Positions 63,841-64,000 of a stretch of DNA of 64,000 bases are shown piece by piece. How positions within the stretch are numbered: the stretch's first letter is position 1; every line of letters begins with the position of its first letter. The notes beneath the pieces are model-generated. The model was given only the letters and a program-made list of their open reading frames with translations, had not been told where the DNA came from and searched no databases. Made by a program: the position numbers and the translations under genes. The stretch covers positions 137,736,829-137,800,828 of the forward strand of contig CM053143.1 of assembly GCA_028571685.1 (NCBI GenBank), read 5' to 3'. This DNA is from Heterohyrax brucei. Its lineage: Eukaryota; Chordata; Mammalia; Hyracoidea; Procaviidae.

Positions 63841-64000
63841 AGTTAGAAGGTAAGAACGTGAAATTAGGAAATTATCATCCCCAAACATTTTCAACCGAGG
63901 ACTGGTGGCACTAGGTATACAAATATCCAACAAACTTTCCTCTAGGGTAGAGAACTTTGAGGTGTGTATTATACCATGTTCTCAATTGCTTTGTAGCACT

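Noticed and set aside
1-64000. CRISPR arrays, operons, bacterial promoters, plasmid or phage modules
   Set aside because: All dispersed repeats are eukaryotic transposable elements. The only array (38682-39040) is a tetranucleotide satellite without spacers. No prokaryotic genes or ribosome-binding sites are present.

Overview
This window is vertebrate nuclear DNA, almost certainly from an afrotherian mammal and most like an elephant or close relative (Paenungulata). I infer this from repeat content recognised from memory, not from a database search. More than thirty tRNA-derived AfroSINE-type elements lie on both strands. There are many fragments of an RTE/BovB-type LINE whose 3' end shares sequence with the SINE tails. 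There is also one lineage-specific family of MaLR-like LTRs starting TGTCATGGATTGAATTGTG. Older mammal-wide repeats (MIR, L2, MLT1-like LTRs, ancient L1) form the background. No bacterial, plasmid or phage feature is present.

I can support no intact protein-coding gene. All longer open frames belong to dead retrotransposons, to the antisense of repeats, or to a tetranucleotide array that is open because it lacks stops. Two short unique segments look exon-like. One at 28458-28764 has good acceptor and donor sites and two long open segments joined by a frame break. The other, at 5038-5133, is an ATG-initiated 32-codon stretch ending at a donor-like site. Both are candidates only. The window otherwise reads as intergenic or intronic DNA.

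Layout. 1-2530: 3' part of an L1 (end of ORF2, 3' UTR, A-rich tail). 2.5-8.7 kb: SINEs, an MLT1-like LTR and an ancient minus-strand L1 with an endonuclease remnant. 8.7-15.8 kb: three RTE blocks, one split by a MaLR LTR and one about 2.6 kb long on the minus strand. 16-21 kb: SINEs and L2. 21.2-22.9 kb: a two-LTR MaLR provirus. 23-32 kb: mixed unique DNA, a palindromic mariner element, SINEs and the exon candidate. 32.3-32.7 kb: a solo ERV LTR with a 5-bp target duplication. 33-38.6 kb: RTE pieces, a three-deep nest (L1 in SINE in older L1) and a deletion-derived RTE. 38.7-39.0 kb: a CCAT/CCAC array. 39-45 kb: SINEs, an LTR inside an LTR of the same family, L2 and nested SINEs. 45-53 kb: tRNA-Gly-headed SINE, RTE, L1 3' ends, LTRs. 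53.5-55.5 kb: two more palindromic mariner copies entangled with MaLR LTRs. 55.5-64 kb: LTRs, a split L2 and SINEs.

The elements form a layered record of insertion. Oldest are MIR, L2, ancient L1 and MLT1. Next come RTE, mariner-derived palindromes and MaLR LTRs. AfroSINEs and the L1 family seen at 1-2530 come last, because they interrupt the others. Many target-site duplications can be read directly and are given in the entries.
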